DNA of 14,480 nt from Bacillota bacterium (GCA_017619905.1 JAFZRK010000126.1:1-14480); one strand, 5' to 3'; positions 5,742 through 13,409 are shown, counted from the first letter of the stretch. Translations and numbers: made by a program. The notes: a model not told the origin generated them from the letters alone.

Positions 5742-8357
5742 TCAGAACGGCCGGACGTTCTTTCTCTCGAAGGTCCTGGGGTTCTTGAACTCCTGAATGA
5801 CCGCCTTCTCGGCGTTGTATTCGTACAGTTTCTCCAGTTCTTCCTTCGTCAGGTCGAATTGGGTCTCGATCTCTTCGCGGCGATACTTATTGGATCCGAG
5901 CGCGAAGTTGTAGAAGTTGCTCTCGATTATCATGTTCGTTATCTTGCGTCTGTTCGAGACTACGTTATTGATGTATTTGACGTAGGTATCGAGCGCGCTC
6001 TGGGACATGTTCACGCCTGCGTTGGGTGTGAAGGTCTTGGTGAAGCTGTTGTAGAATCCCTTGTCGGATCTCCAGCAGTTCGACGAGAATATTACCAGAC
6101 CCTCGGAAGTGGAGAGTATGTCCGTGCCGCCCAGCATTCTGGAGTCGTATTCCAGACCCAGAAGGTTGGACACCGTCGGGAGTATGTCGACCTGGCAGCA
6201 GACCTTGTCTATCTGCCTGGTCTCGATCGTCGGGTTCCAGATAGCGAGGCAGCTGTGATATACTTCGAAGTCTATGTTCCTTTCGTTGATCGCTTCGAAG
6301 TCCGAAGAAGAACCGAACTTCTTTCCGGCAAGCTCTTCCAGTGCGTCTATGTCCGCGTAGGGTACGTGGTCCGGGGAGAGCACTATCAGAGTCTTTTCAA
6401 GCTTGCCTGCTTCTTCGAGCTTCTGGATGAGGATCTCCACTGCCTTGTCGCACTCCATGGCCGCCATCTCGTAGGCCTTGGTCTTTTCGGTGTAGGTCAT
6501 GGCCAGGACTCTCTCGTCGTTAATCCAGTTGGAACCGCTGGTGCCCCAGGCCCAGCTGGTATAGGTGTACGGAGTGTGTCCGGAAACTGTAAGATAGTAC
6601 ACGTTGAACGGCTTGTCGCTGTTGATGTAGTCATCCACGGTGTGCTCCACCATGAAGGAGTCTCTCTGCATCCAGCGGAGCTTGCCCTGATTGAGGCCCT
6701 TGGCTCCTTCGTATTCGATGCTGTCGGAGTACATCTTGTAGCTGTCCGTGTAGTGGATGTAGCGCCAGTCGTATCCCAGGTTGGGGTGCGAGCCGGTGCG
6801 GCCGTACATGTTTATGTTGTTGTGGTAGCCGTAGCTCTTGTAGCCAAGACGGTTGAGCTGCCTTGCCAGCGAGAAGTAGGTGTTGGTCTTGAGCTCGCCG
6901 GTGCGGCTCATGGTTATCGGGAAGCCGCTCTTGGGGTACAGACCCAGCAGGTGCTGGCATTCGCCGTTGGACGTGCTGGTGAAGTGCAGGGCGGTGTAGT
7001 AGTTGTTGAACACGAAGCCCTCGTGCGTTATCTTCCACAGCGTAGGCGTTATCATCGGATCCAGCGCGTAGCCGGACAGACCTTCCACCGTAAAGAACAC
7101 GACGTTGTAGCCCTCGAACATGCCCGTATACTCGTTCTGCATGGTAGGCGTTACCGTGCTGAAATACTGGGCGAGCTGCTTGATGTTGTTGTTGCTGGTG
7201 TCCTTCTGCATCTGCTCGAAGTCCAGATTTATCTTGTTCGGCTTGTACTTGCTGACCTCGGGGTCGTCCGGGGGGTCGGGCGGAGGAGTGGGGTCGTCCG
7301 GAATGTCTATCTCGCTCTCCACCGGCCATATCATGTGCTTGATGTCCAGACGGAGCATGTTGATTAGGCCCAGCTGCTCGACCTGTTCATTGTAGTTGGT
7401 GTCAGTATTGTAGAGCTCCTTTGGAGTAATATTGCCTTTGAACGGAATGGCGATGACAGCTTTCCCGAGGAAGAAGAACACTATGGCGCCGACGAGCGAC
7501 AGTATGAGTATTCCGCGCTTCTTGATCCTGCTCTTGAGCGGCTTTCTGATGAAGATGAACGCCAGAATGGGCGGGACAAGGAACAGCAGGATGACGTAGA
7601 ACTTCTTCGCCAGCATTATGAGGATGGCGCCTATGTAGTCCGAAAGGTGGTTGCCCGCAGCGGTCTTGAGCATGGACGCGGGGTAGAAGTCCTGCAGGAT
7701 GTTCTTTGCTATGAACTCGGTCCCGAAAAGTACGGCCATGATCAGCGCCCATATCTTGGATATGACAAGCGAGGCCTGTTTCGGGAAGAGCTTGGTGATG
7801 AAAGTGAAGATGCATCCGTACATCAGTCCGTGCAGGATGTAGATAGGCGCGTACTTCAGCTCCATCCCCATGAAGATGTGAAGGACCAGCTCCAGCCATA
7901 CAGTGTATAGCGGGAAGAGGATGAGGGGAGCGAAGGTGGCCTTCTGCTTCTTTTCCGGAGCGGTGGCATCGCTGCCGGACGCCTTTGCCGCAGATCTTGA
8001 TGATCTGGTGGATCTGGAGGTCTTTTCTGTCTTGGTCCCGGCGGCTCTTCCGGAGGATGCGGAACGCGAAGAACGTGAGGATGACGCGCTTCTGGAAGCC
8101 CTTGCTGCGGAGCTTGCGGATGCGGATGAAGCGGAAGAGGATGCGCTCCTGCCGTCGTCGTATCTTGCGGCCTGCGCGCGTGACGTTCCGGCTGCCTTAT
8201 CTGCTTCGTAGCTGGAGAGCGGCCTCTGCGTGCGGTAATGGTCTGTTTCCGACGCTGCTCCGGTGACTATCTGCGAAGGCGGCGTCCATACAGGTCTTTC
8301 TGTTGATGTAGGTTCCGGCTCTGTGTTGGTCGGGTCTTTTCTTATGTACTCGTTCAT
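5742..8357 (-). CDS. LtaS-like lipoteichoic acid synthase (sulfatase family) with Arg/Ser-rich N-terminal tail
   Basis: This 871-residue membrane enzyme probably polymerises glycerol-phosphate from phosphatidylglycerol on the outer membrane face, as LtaS does. Five membrane segments are visible (about 141-163, 170-191, 196-218, 240-270 and 282-304), as in LtaS. The extracellular sulfatase-fold domain follows from about 415. Residues matching the LtaS metal and catalytic set are Glu425 in TVEGLSGY, Thr462 in TSTSNGE (nucleophile position), His593 in VSGHTPY, and Asp663-His664 in SPDHVPY. LtaS usually has about 650 residues. The extra length is an N-terminal cytoplasmic tail of about 140 residues, rich in Ser, Arg and Ala between residues 60 and 128, plus a Pro/Asp-rich linker (351-368) and a C-terminal extension of about 100 residues. 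The ATG at 8357 has a good promoter but no clear Shine-Dalgarno sequence. A different alkylphosphate transferase activity cannot be excluded. Confidence 0.88.
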   Translation of the reverse strand: MNEYIRKDPTNTEPEPTSTERPVWTPPSQIVTGAASETDHYRTQRPLSSYEADKAAGTSRAQAARYDDGRSASSSASSASASSAARASRSASSSRSSRSASSGRAAGTKTEKTSRSTRSSRSAAKASGSDATAPEKKQKATFAPLILFPLYTVWLELVLHIFMGMELKYAPIYILHGLMYGCIFTFITKLFPKQASLVISKIWALIMAVLFGTEFIAKNILQDFYPASMLKTAAGNHLSDYIGAILIMLAKKFYVILLFLVPPILAFIFIRKPLKSRIKKRGILILSLVGAIVFFFLGKAVIAIPFKGNITPKELYNTDTNYNEQVEQLGLINMLRLDIKHMIWPVESEIDIPDDPTPPPDPPDDPEVSKYKPNKINLDFEQMQKDTSNNNIKQLAQYFSTVTPTMQNEYTGMFEGYNVVFFTVEGLSGYALDPMITPTLWKITHEGFVFNNYYTALHFTSTSNGECQHLLGLYPKSGFPITMSRTGELKTNTYFSLARQLNRLGYKSYGYHNNINMYGRTGSHPNLGYDWRYIHYTDSYKMYSDSIEYEGAKGLNQGKLRWMQRDSFMVEHTVDDYINSDKPFNVYYLTVSGHTPYTYTSWAWGTSGSNWINDERVLAMTYTEKTKAYEMAAMECDKAVEILIQKLEEAGKLEKTLIVLSPDHVPYADIDALEELAGKKFGSSSDFEAINERNIDFEVYHSCLAIWNPTIETRQIDKVCCQVDILPTVSNLLGLEYDSRMLGGTDILSTSEGLVIFSSNCWRSDKGFYNSFTKTFTPNAGVNMSQSALDTYVKYINNVVSNRRKITNMIIESNFYNFALGSNKYRREEIETQFDLTKEELEKLYEYNAEKAVIQEFKNPRTFERKNVRPF
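7974..8180 (-). other. Codons for a low-complexity Ser/Arg/Ala tail of the LtaS-like protein
   Basis: This stretch encodes residues 60-128. It contains runs such as SASSSASSASASS (71-83) and RASRSASSSRSSRSASSGR (86-104), followed by SRSTRSSRS (114-122). It has no hydrophobic core, is strongly basic, and precedes the first membrane segment, so it should be disordered and cytoplasmic. The DNA is made of near-repeats of short units, which are prone to slippage. Confidence 0.8.
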
Positions 8358-8407
8358 AACTGTTCAGATTGGTTAGTTGACTCTAATCCCTTGTTTGATA
8401 ATAAAGC

Positions 8408-8436
8408 ATTATACAATATAAAGTAGATAAACTCAA
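8408..8436 (-). promoter_or_regulatory. Promoter of the LtaS-like gene
   Basis: Read on the minus strand there is a TTGAGT -35 box (8431-8436), a 17-base spacer, and a perfect TATAAT -10 box (8408-8413). The start would be near 8401, giving a leader of about 44 bases. It faces away from the rubrerythrin promoter in the same intergenic region. Confidence 0.75.
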
Positions 8437-8511
8437 ATGAATTATTCTACATATAGTCTTGACGGACAGGTGAGGCGGATCGCAGTCCGGTTTTATATGT
8501 TGCAATTACAA

Positions 8512-8540
8512 TTGACTAAAACACGCGCGGCATTTAAAAT
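8512..8540 (+). promoter_or_regulatory. Promoter of the rubrerythrin-glsB pair
   Basis: A TTGACT -35 box (8512-8517), a 17-base spacer and a TAAAAT -10 box (8535-8540) fit a sigma-A promoter. A short inverted repeat, CAATT-AC-AATTG (8503-8514), overlaps the -35 box and might bind a regulator. No PerR-type box (TTATAATnATTATAA) is seen. Confidence 0.7.
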
Positions 8541-8565
8541 ATATATGTTAGCGAAAACCAATGAC

Positions 8566-8573
8566 ACAGGAGG
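8566..8573 (+). promoter_or_regulatory. Ribosome binding site that sets the rubrerythrin start
   Basis: ACAGGAGGT-type sequence ends 8 bases before the ATG at 8582. An in-frame ATG at 8561 lies upstream of this site and so is unlikely to be the start. The protein then begins MKKWVCPVCG, directly at the rubredoxin domain. Confidence 0.85.
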
Positions 8574-8581
8574 TCATAGAT

Positions 8582-9166
8582 ATGAAAAAATGGGTCTGCC
8601 CGGTATGCGGGTATGTTTATGAAGGCGATGCTGTCCCCGAGGGTTTCAAGTGCCCCACATGCGGAGTTCCCGGAACCAAGTTCAAGGTAATGGACGAGGC
8701 CGCTCCGCTTGCCGCTGAGCATGTTTTCGGCGTAGGAATGAACCTGGACGCCGTCACCAGCGAAGAGGATAAGAAGTTCATCGTCGATCAGCTCAAGGCC
8801 AACTTCAACGGAGAGTGTTCCGAGGTGGGAATGTACCTCTGCATGGCCAGGATCGCTCACAGAGAGGGCTATCCGGAGATAGGTCTCTACTGGGAGAAGG
8901 CAGCTTACGAGGAAGCAGAGCACGCTGCCAAGTTCGCGGAGCTTCTCGGATCCGAACTGGAGCCCAACATGACCGATTCCACCGCTAAGAACCTCAAGTG
9001 GAGGGTCGACTGCGAGTACGGCGCCACCCAGGGCAAGTTCGATCTCGCCAAGATCGCCAAGAAGTACAATCTAGATGCCATCCACGACACCGTCCACGAG
9101 ATGGCCCGCGACGAGGCAAGACACGGCAAGGCGCTGGAAGGTCTGCTCAAGAGATACTTCAAGTAG
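8582..9166 (+). CDS. Reverse rubrerythrin (N-terminal rubredoxin, C-terminal di-iron domain)
   Basis: This 194-residue cytoplasmic protein joins two iron domains. Residues 1-40 are a short rubredoxin with Cys6, Cys9, Cys24 and Cys27 (CPVCGYVYEG and CPTCGVPG) binding one iron. From about 60 to 194 comes a four-helix ferritin-like domain with Glu78 (GECSE), the ExxH pair Glu111/His114 (EEAEHA), and Glu173 with Glu178/His181 (HEMARDEARHG), the ligands of a di-iron site. Classical rubrerythrin has the rubredoxin part at the C terminus. The swapped order is that of clostridial reverse rubrerythrins, which reduce hydrogen peroxide and help anaerobes survive oxygen using electrons passed on from NADH. 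It has its own promoter and a strong AGGAGG site, and the GlsB-type gene follows 18 bases after its stop. Confidence 0.95.
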   Translation: MKKWVCPVCGYVYEGDAVPEGFKCPTCGVPGTKFKVMDEAAPLAAEHVFGVGMNLDAVTSEEDKKFIVDQLKANFNGECSEVGMYLCMARIAHREGYPEIGLYWEKAAYEEAEHAAKFAELLGSELEPNMTDSTAKNLKWRVDCEYGATQGKFDLAKIAKKYNLDAIHDTVHEMARDEARHGKALEGLLKRYFK

Positions 9167-9184
9167 TTTACCGGGAGGTAAAAA

Positions 9185-9427
9185 ATGCTTATCAAGCTTA
9201 TAATCGAGATCGTTATCGGCGCAGTCTGCGGATTCATCGCAAACTCGATAATGAAAGGGGATACCAGCAGCATCCTCAAGAACCTCATCCTTGGTATAGT
9301 CGGCGGCTTCGTCGGCGGACTGATCGGCAATCTGCTGGGCATAGGCGGCGGATGGATAATGGGCATCATCCTTTCCATCGTAGGCGCCTGCCTTGTGGTC
9401 TGGCTGTTCAGAAAGCTCGTAAAGTAG
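9185..9427 (+). CDS. GlsB/YeaQ/YmgE-type small membrane stress protein
   Basis: This 80-residue, very hydrophobic protein has three likely membrane helices (about 3-22, 32-53 and 57-76). It carries the Gly-rich pattern of the family (GAVCGFIANSIMKG, LGIVGGFVGGLIGNLLGI, GGWIMGIILSIVGAC). Proteins of this group, formerly called transglycosylase-associated, are linked to general or envelope stress in several bacteria, with no known enzymatic activity. GGGAGGT at 9173-9179 lies 5 bases before the ATG. It follows the rubrerythrin gene by 18 bases and is the last gene before a strong terminator, so the two form a small stress operon. Confidence 0.88.
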   Translation: MLIKLIIEIVIGAVCGFIANSIMKGDTSSILKNLILGIVGGFVGGLIGNLLGIGGGWIMGIILSIVGACLVVWLFRKLVK

Positions 9428-9460
9428 TTCTGAAGTCTGCAGTTCAGCTGAATAACAATT

Positions 9461-9492
9461 AAGAGCAAGTATATTTTAGCTTGCTCTTTTTT
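9461..9492 (+). terminator. Terminator of the rubrerythrin-glsB operon
   Basis: AAGAGCAAG (9461-9469) and CTTGCTCTT (9480-9488) form a perfect 9-bp stem with a 10-base loop, running straight into a tract of T. It starts 34 bases after the GlsB-type stop. Confidence 0.9.
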
Positions 9493-9597
9493 GTGTTTCA
9501 GATACAGATGCAGGTCTGCTTCGGCCGCTCTTTCTGTTTACATTGCAAAAAAGAATGTCGCAGCGGACCGACTACTATGTCTTTTTAAGGGAACACA

Positions 9598-9606
9598 TGT
9601 TATAAT
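9598..9606 (+). promoter_or_regulatory. Extended -10 promoter of the galactoside operon
   Basis: TGTTATAAT is a perfect extended -10 element (TG, one base, TATAAT at 9601-9606). No good -35 box lies 16-18 bases upstream. This often means either an extended -10 promoter or activator control. TTAAGG occurs on both sides (9585-9590 and 9614-9619). No LacI-type palindrome was found. The start would be near 9613. Confidence 0.6.
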
Positions 9607-9638
9607 TAATCAGTTAAGGTCATAGTAAAGGAGAGTCT

Positions 9639-11981
9639 ATGGTTTCTATCTGCAGCGGCTGGGAGTTTTCCGGTCATTGGTCGGAGGAGTTTTCGAGAGG
9701 AGAGGGGACCTTTCCCGTCGTTGAGCTTCCTCATAACGTTAAGGAGATACCGCTCCATTACGCTTCTCCCGCAGATTATGAAGGCGTCTACGGTTACAGG
9801 CGGGTCCTGGACTGCGGTGAAGAGTTTAACGGAAAACGCGTGTTTCTTCAGCTTGACGGAGCCGCTCACATTGCTCAGGTGTTCCTTAACGGAGAACTGC
9901 TTTCCGAACACCGCTGCGGCTATACGGCTTTCAGGACGGAACTGACGGATCATCTTAAGGAAGGCCTCAACGTTCTTGCAGTGCGTCTGGATTCCACGGA
10001 GAACAAGGAGATTCCGCCTTTCGGCTTCGTTATTGACTACCTTACATACAGCGGACTCTACAGGGAGGCGTGGCTGGATATCAAAGCGCAGAGTTTCATT
10101 GACGACGTATTCGTGTACACGCCGGATCTTAAGACTCTCCGCGCTGACATTAAAGTGGAGGGAGAGGCTTCGGACTGCAGGCTCAGCGTTCTTGACGGAG
10201 ACAAGTTGATCGCTTTCGCCGAGGGCGCTCCCGGTGCTTTTGAGATCAACTGTCCGGACGTTCAGAGCTGGCATGTGGATCACCCCAGACTCTATACTCT
10301 TAAGACCGAACTGTTTGCTGCTGACGGCGTCTTGCTGGATTCCAGAGAAGATACTTTCGGTTTCCGCACTGCTGTTTTCAAGGCGGACGGTTTCTATCTG
10401 AACGGCGAAAAACTGTACATACGCGGACTCAACCGTCATCAGAACTACCCGTACATAGGCTACGCGGCGTCAAAGAGCCTCCAGGAAGAAGACGCGCGGA
10501 TCCTTAAGGAAGAGCTCTGCTGCAACGCGGTCCGTACTTCTCACTATCCCCAGAGCCAGTGGTTCATAGATGCCTGCGACCGGCTGGGCCTGCTTGTATT
10601 TACTGAGATCCCTGGCTGGCAGCACATTGGTGGCGAGGCCTGGAAGGACCAGGCAGTGGAGAACACCCGCGAGATGGTCCTGCAGTACAGGAACCACCCA
10701 AGCATCGTTCTCTGGGGAGTCCGCATCAACGAGTCCCAGGACTGTGACGATCTCTACGAAAGGACTAACAAGCTGGCAAGGGAGCTGGATCCTTCCAGAC
10801 AGACCTCCGGCGTACGCTACATAGAGAACAGCCATCTGCTGGAGGACGTCTACTCCTACAATGACTTTTCGCACGACGGTACAACGCCGGGCTGCAAACC
10901 CAAGGACAAAGTTACTAAGGAGTCCGCTAAACCGCTCATCATATCCGAGGCCAACGGGCACATGTTCCCGACCAAGTCCTTCGACAACTGGTCCAGAAGG
11001 CAGGAGCATGCGCTGCGCCATGCCAGAGTCCTGAACGATTCCATGGCAGACGGCAGGCACTGCGGCACTTTCCAGTGGTGCATGTTCGACTATCCGACAC
11101 ACAAGGACTTCGGATCCGGAGACCGCGTGTGCTATCACGGAGTCATGGATGCTTTCCGCAATCCCAAGAACGCTGCATTTACCTATGCAAGCCAGGGAGA
11201 GAAGGAGCCTGTTCTGGAACCGACCTCGTCTATGGACATAGGTGACTATCCCGCCGGCAACATCGGAAGCATATATGTGCTGACCAACGCCGATGAAGTA
11301 AAACTTTACAAAAATGATTATTATGTTAAAATATTCAAACCGCAATACACCGGCGGTCTCAAGCACCCGCCGATTGAGATAGACGACATAGTAGGTGACC
11401 TTCTTATAACACAGGAAGGTTTCTCCGAAAGCAAAGCCAGAGAGCTTGCTGCATGCCTCTCGGACGTTCAGAAATACGGCATGGCCAATCTTCCGCTCAA
11501 GTCCAAGCTCAGATTCGCCAAAGCCATGTCGAAGTATAAGCTGACTCACGATGACGGAGTGGCGCTCTACGGCAAATACATCGGCAACTGGGGCGGAGCC
11601 AGCACAGTATGGCGTTTCGATGCTGTCAAGGATGGCAAAGTCGTAAAAAGCGTTAAGAAGTCCCCGTCGGACAAGCTCCATCTGGAGGTCTCCGTCAGCA
11701 AGGCGGATCTTGCGGAGGACCTTACATACGACATGGCCGCGGTGCGCGTGCGCATCTGCGACGAATACGGAAATACCGCCTGGTACGCTCAGCTCCCCGT
11801 AAGCTTCGAACTAAAAGGCGCGGCTAAGCTTGTCGGCCCTGACGTCTGTACCGCGGAAGGCGGAATGTGCGGTACGTACATCCGGACAGCCAGAGAGTCC
11901 GGGACCGCGGAACTAACTGTAAGAACGGCTCAGACAGAGCCATTCAAGATAAAGTTCACAGTTAAAGGAAGGCAGTTATGA
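9639..11981 (+). CDS. Glycoside hydrolase family 2 protein, probable beta-galactosidase
   Basis: This 780-residue protein has no signal peptide, so it should act in the cytoplasm. The GH2 order is visible: an N-terminal sugar-binding jelly roll (about 1-150, with GVYGYRRV and LDGAAHIAQVFLNG), an immunoglobulin-like domain (150-245), then a TIM barrel (about 248-520) with RGLNRHQNYP, RTSHYP, the acid/base Glu365 in VRINESQD, and the nucleophile Glu437 in IISEANGH. Family enzymes release beta-linked galactose, glucuronic acid or mannose by a retaining mechanism. The neighbouring MelB-type symporter and alpha-galactosidase favour galactose (inference). The C-terminal part holds two beta-rich domains separated by a helical insertion (about 578-652). 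AAAGGAG at 9627-9633 is 5 bases before the ATG. The stop overlaps the next start as ATGA, so translation is likely coupled. Confidence 0.92.
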   Translation: MVSICSGWEFSGHWSEEFSRGEGTFPVVELPHNVKEIPLHYASPADYEGVYGYRRVLDCGEEFNGKRVFLQLDGAAHIAQVFLNGELLSEHRCGYTAFRTELTDHLKEGLNVLAVRLDSTENKEIPPFGFVIDYLTYSGLYREAWLDIKAQSFIDDVFVYTPDLKTLRADIKVEGEASDCRLSVLDGDKLIAFAEGAPGAFEINCPDVQSWHVDHPRLYTLKTELFAADGVLLDSREDTFGFRTAVFKADGFYLNGEKLYIRGLNRHQNYPYIGYAASKSLQEEDARILKEELCCNAVRTSHYPQSQWFIDACDRLGLLVFTEIPGWQHIGGEAWKDQAVENTREMVLQYRNHPSIVLWGVRINESQDCDDLYERTNKLARELDPSRQTSGVRYIENSHLLEDVYSYNDFSHDGTTPGCKPKDKVTKESAKPLIISEANGHMFPTKSFDNWSRRQEHALRHARVLNDSMADGRHCGTFQWCMFDYPTHKDFGSGDRVCYHGVMDAFRNPKNAAFTYASQGEKEPVLEPTSSMDIGDYPAGNIGSIYVLTNADEVKLYKNDYYVKIFKPQYTGGLKHPPIEIDDIVGDLLITQEGFSESKARELAACLSDVQKYGMANLPLKSKLRFAKAMSKYKLTHDDGVALYGKYIGNWGGASTVWRFDAVKDGKVVKSVKKSPSDKLHLEVSVSKADLAEDLTYDMAAVRVRICDEYGNTAWYAQLPVSFELKGAAKLVGPDVCTAEGGMCGTYIRTARESGTAELTVRTAQTEPFKIKFTVKGRQL
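11305..11332 (+). promoter_or_regulatory. Promoter-like sequence inside the GH2 gene
   Basis: TTTACA (11305-11310), a 16-base spacer and TAAAAT (11327-11332) preceded by TGT form a promoter-like set with an extended -10. It lies in an AT-rich island of about 50 bases that stands out in a GC-richer gene. If active, it would transcribe the symporter and alpha-galactosidase separately. The same bases encode a Lys/Tyr-rich strand, so chance is a real alternative. Confidence 0.3.
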
Positions 11982-13396
11982 AACTCAGTTTAAAGCAAAA
12001 GATCGCATTCGGCCTCGGAGCCGTAGGCAAGGACATGGTCTACGCGCTGTCCGCAAGCTACGTCCTCTACTATTATCAGGACCTGCTGGGCATCAGGGCC
12101 TCGTTCGTAGGCCTCATCCTGATGGTCGCCAGAGTGTTCGACGCGATCAACGACCCGTTCATGGGCATCGTGGTGGCAAAGACCAAGACCAAGTGGGGCA
12201 GGTTCCGTCCCTGGCTGTTTACGGGAACGGTCCTGAACGCTTTCGTGCTCTACGCGCTCTTCGCGGCGCCAAAGACTCAGGGCACAGGCCTGCTGGTGTA
12301 TTTCGCGGTCATCTACATCCTTTGGGGCATGACCTACACCATAATGGACATCCCTTACTGGTCCATGATCCCTGCCGTTACGGATACGCCTAAGGACCGC
12401 GAGAACCTCTCCGTTATAGGAAGGACCTGCGCCGGCGTCGGTTCCGCCATAATCCAGGTCGGCACCATGCTCTCCGTCACCGCACTTGGCGGCGGCAGCG
12501 AGCGCACCGGTTTCAAGTGGGTGGCGTTGATAGTAGGCATAGTCTTCATCGTTACCGAAGTCATCTGCTGCCTTGCAGTCAAGGAGACGCACAGGACTCA
12601 CATGGAGACTCCTACCGTAAAGGAGATGTTCAAGGGTCTGTTCGCCAACGATCAGGCGCTGGTAGTCGTTATAGGCATAGTGCTCATAAACAGCGCGCTG
12701 TACATTACTTCCAACCTTATAATACTGTTCTTCAAATACGATCTCGGCGCTGCTTCCGGCGGCGACTGGGTAGGCAGCTACACGCTGTTCTCAACGGTGG
12801 GCGGCGCTTTCCAGATACTGGGAATGATGATAGTCTACCCGCTGCTCCGCAAAAAGCTCAGCAACACACAGATCTTCAGAGTGTCCGTGATAGGCGCCAT
12901 AATCGGCTACCTGATCATAATGGCGCTGTGCTTCGGCGGACTTTCAGGCAACGTCTACCTGGTATGCATACCCGGTATAATCGTGTTCGCATGCAACGGC
13001 ATGCTGTCGGTGCTTACGACGGTGTTCCTCTCCAACTCCGTGGATTACGGTGAGATAAAGAGCGGCCACCGCGAGGAGAGCGTCATATTCTCCATGCAGA
13101 CATTTGTCGTTAAGCTGGCGTCCGGCATCTCCGTGGCAATTTCCGGAATAGGCCTTGACATCATCGGCTTCCAGGGCAATTCGGACCAGACCGGCGAGAT
13201 AGTCCAGCAGAGCGCTTCCGCCATTACCGGCCTGCGCCTGCTGATGACCATAATACCCATAGTAGTCCTGTTCTGCGCGTTCTTCTTCTTCAAGAAAAAG
13301 TTCAGACTGACTGACGAGGCAGCGGAGGAGAACTCCAGGATACTCAGGGAAAAGAAGCTCGAATCCGCCGAAGAAGCAGCAAAAGAGGCAGAGTAA
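11978..13396 (+). CDS. melB: MelB-type cation/melibiose symporter (GPH family, MFS fold)
   Basis: This 472-residue protein has twelve likely membrane helices and imports sugars with Na+, Li+ or H+. The match to enterobacterial MelB (about 473 residues) is residue for residue at functional sites. Asp55 and Asp59 in DAINDP are the cation ligands. Asp19 in GKD, Asp124 and Trp128 in IMDIPYWS, and Arg149 line the sugar site. GRFRPW (74-79) is the loop motif, and Lys379 in TFVVKL matches Lys377 of MelB. MelB carries melibiose and other alpha-galactosides, some members also beta-galactosides or glucuronides, so the exact sugar is inferred from the GH2 and GH36 neighbours. The C-terminal tail (about 443-472) is highly charged and cytoplasmic. 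The start overlaps the GH2 stop by four bases, with AAAGGAAGG at 11964-11972. The GH36 gene starts 13 bases after its stop. Confidence 0.93.
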   Translation: MKLSLKQKIAFGLGAVGKDMVYALSASYVLYYYQDLLGIRASFVGLILMVARVFDAINDPFMGIVVAKTKTKWGRFRPWLFTGTVLNAFVLYALFAAPKTQGTGLLVYFAVIYILWGMTYTIMDIPYWSMIPAVTDTPKDRENLSVIGRTCAGVGSAIIQVGTMLSVTALGGGSERTGFKWVALIVGIVFIVTEVICCLAVKETHRTHMETPTVKEMFKGLFANDQALVVVIGIVLINSALYITSNLIILFFKYDLGAASGGDWVGSYTLFSTVGGAFQILGMMIVYPLLRKKLSNTQIFRVSVIGAIIGYLIIMALCFGGLSGNVYLVCIPGIIVFACNGMLSVLTTVFLSNSVDYGEIKSGHREESVIFSMQTFVVKLASGISVAISGIGLDIIGFQGNSDQTGEIVQQSASAITGLRLLMTIIPIVVLFCAFFFFKKKFRLTDEAAEENSRILREKKLESAEEAAKEAE

Positions 13397-13409
13397 TAAG
13401 GATACATTA

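Noticed and set aside
5703..7367. Very long open frame on the plus strand opposite the LtaS-like gene
   Set aside because: It has no family motifs and lies antisense to a gene with clear catalytic residues. Its composition (rich in Val, Arg, Leu and Gly) is that of a complement of GC-rich codons.
8463..8489. Inverted repeat CGGAC/GTCCG followed by GTTTTAT
   Set aside because: The arms are only 5 bases, separated by 17, and no gene upstream on that strand needs a terminator. Probably chance.
8437..8622. Possible small gene between the divergent promoters
   Set aside because: It overlaps the rubrerythrin promoter and ribosome binding site and the first codons of the rubrerythrin gene, has no binding site of its own, and resembles no known protein.
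9493..9638. LacI-type operator or riboswitch before the galactoside operon
   Set aside because: No symmetric operator with a central CG and no structured leader was seen; only an extended -10 and a TTAAGG pair.
10470..11681. Minus-strand open frame of about 400 codons opposite the GH2 gene
   Set aside because: It overlaps the GH2 catalytic core, whose two Glu residues and flanking motifs are intact, and has no start signals of its own.
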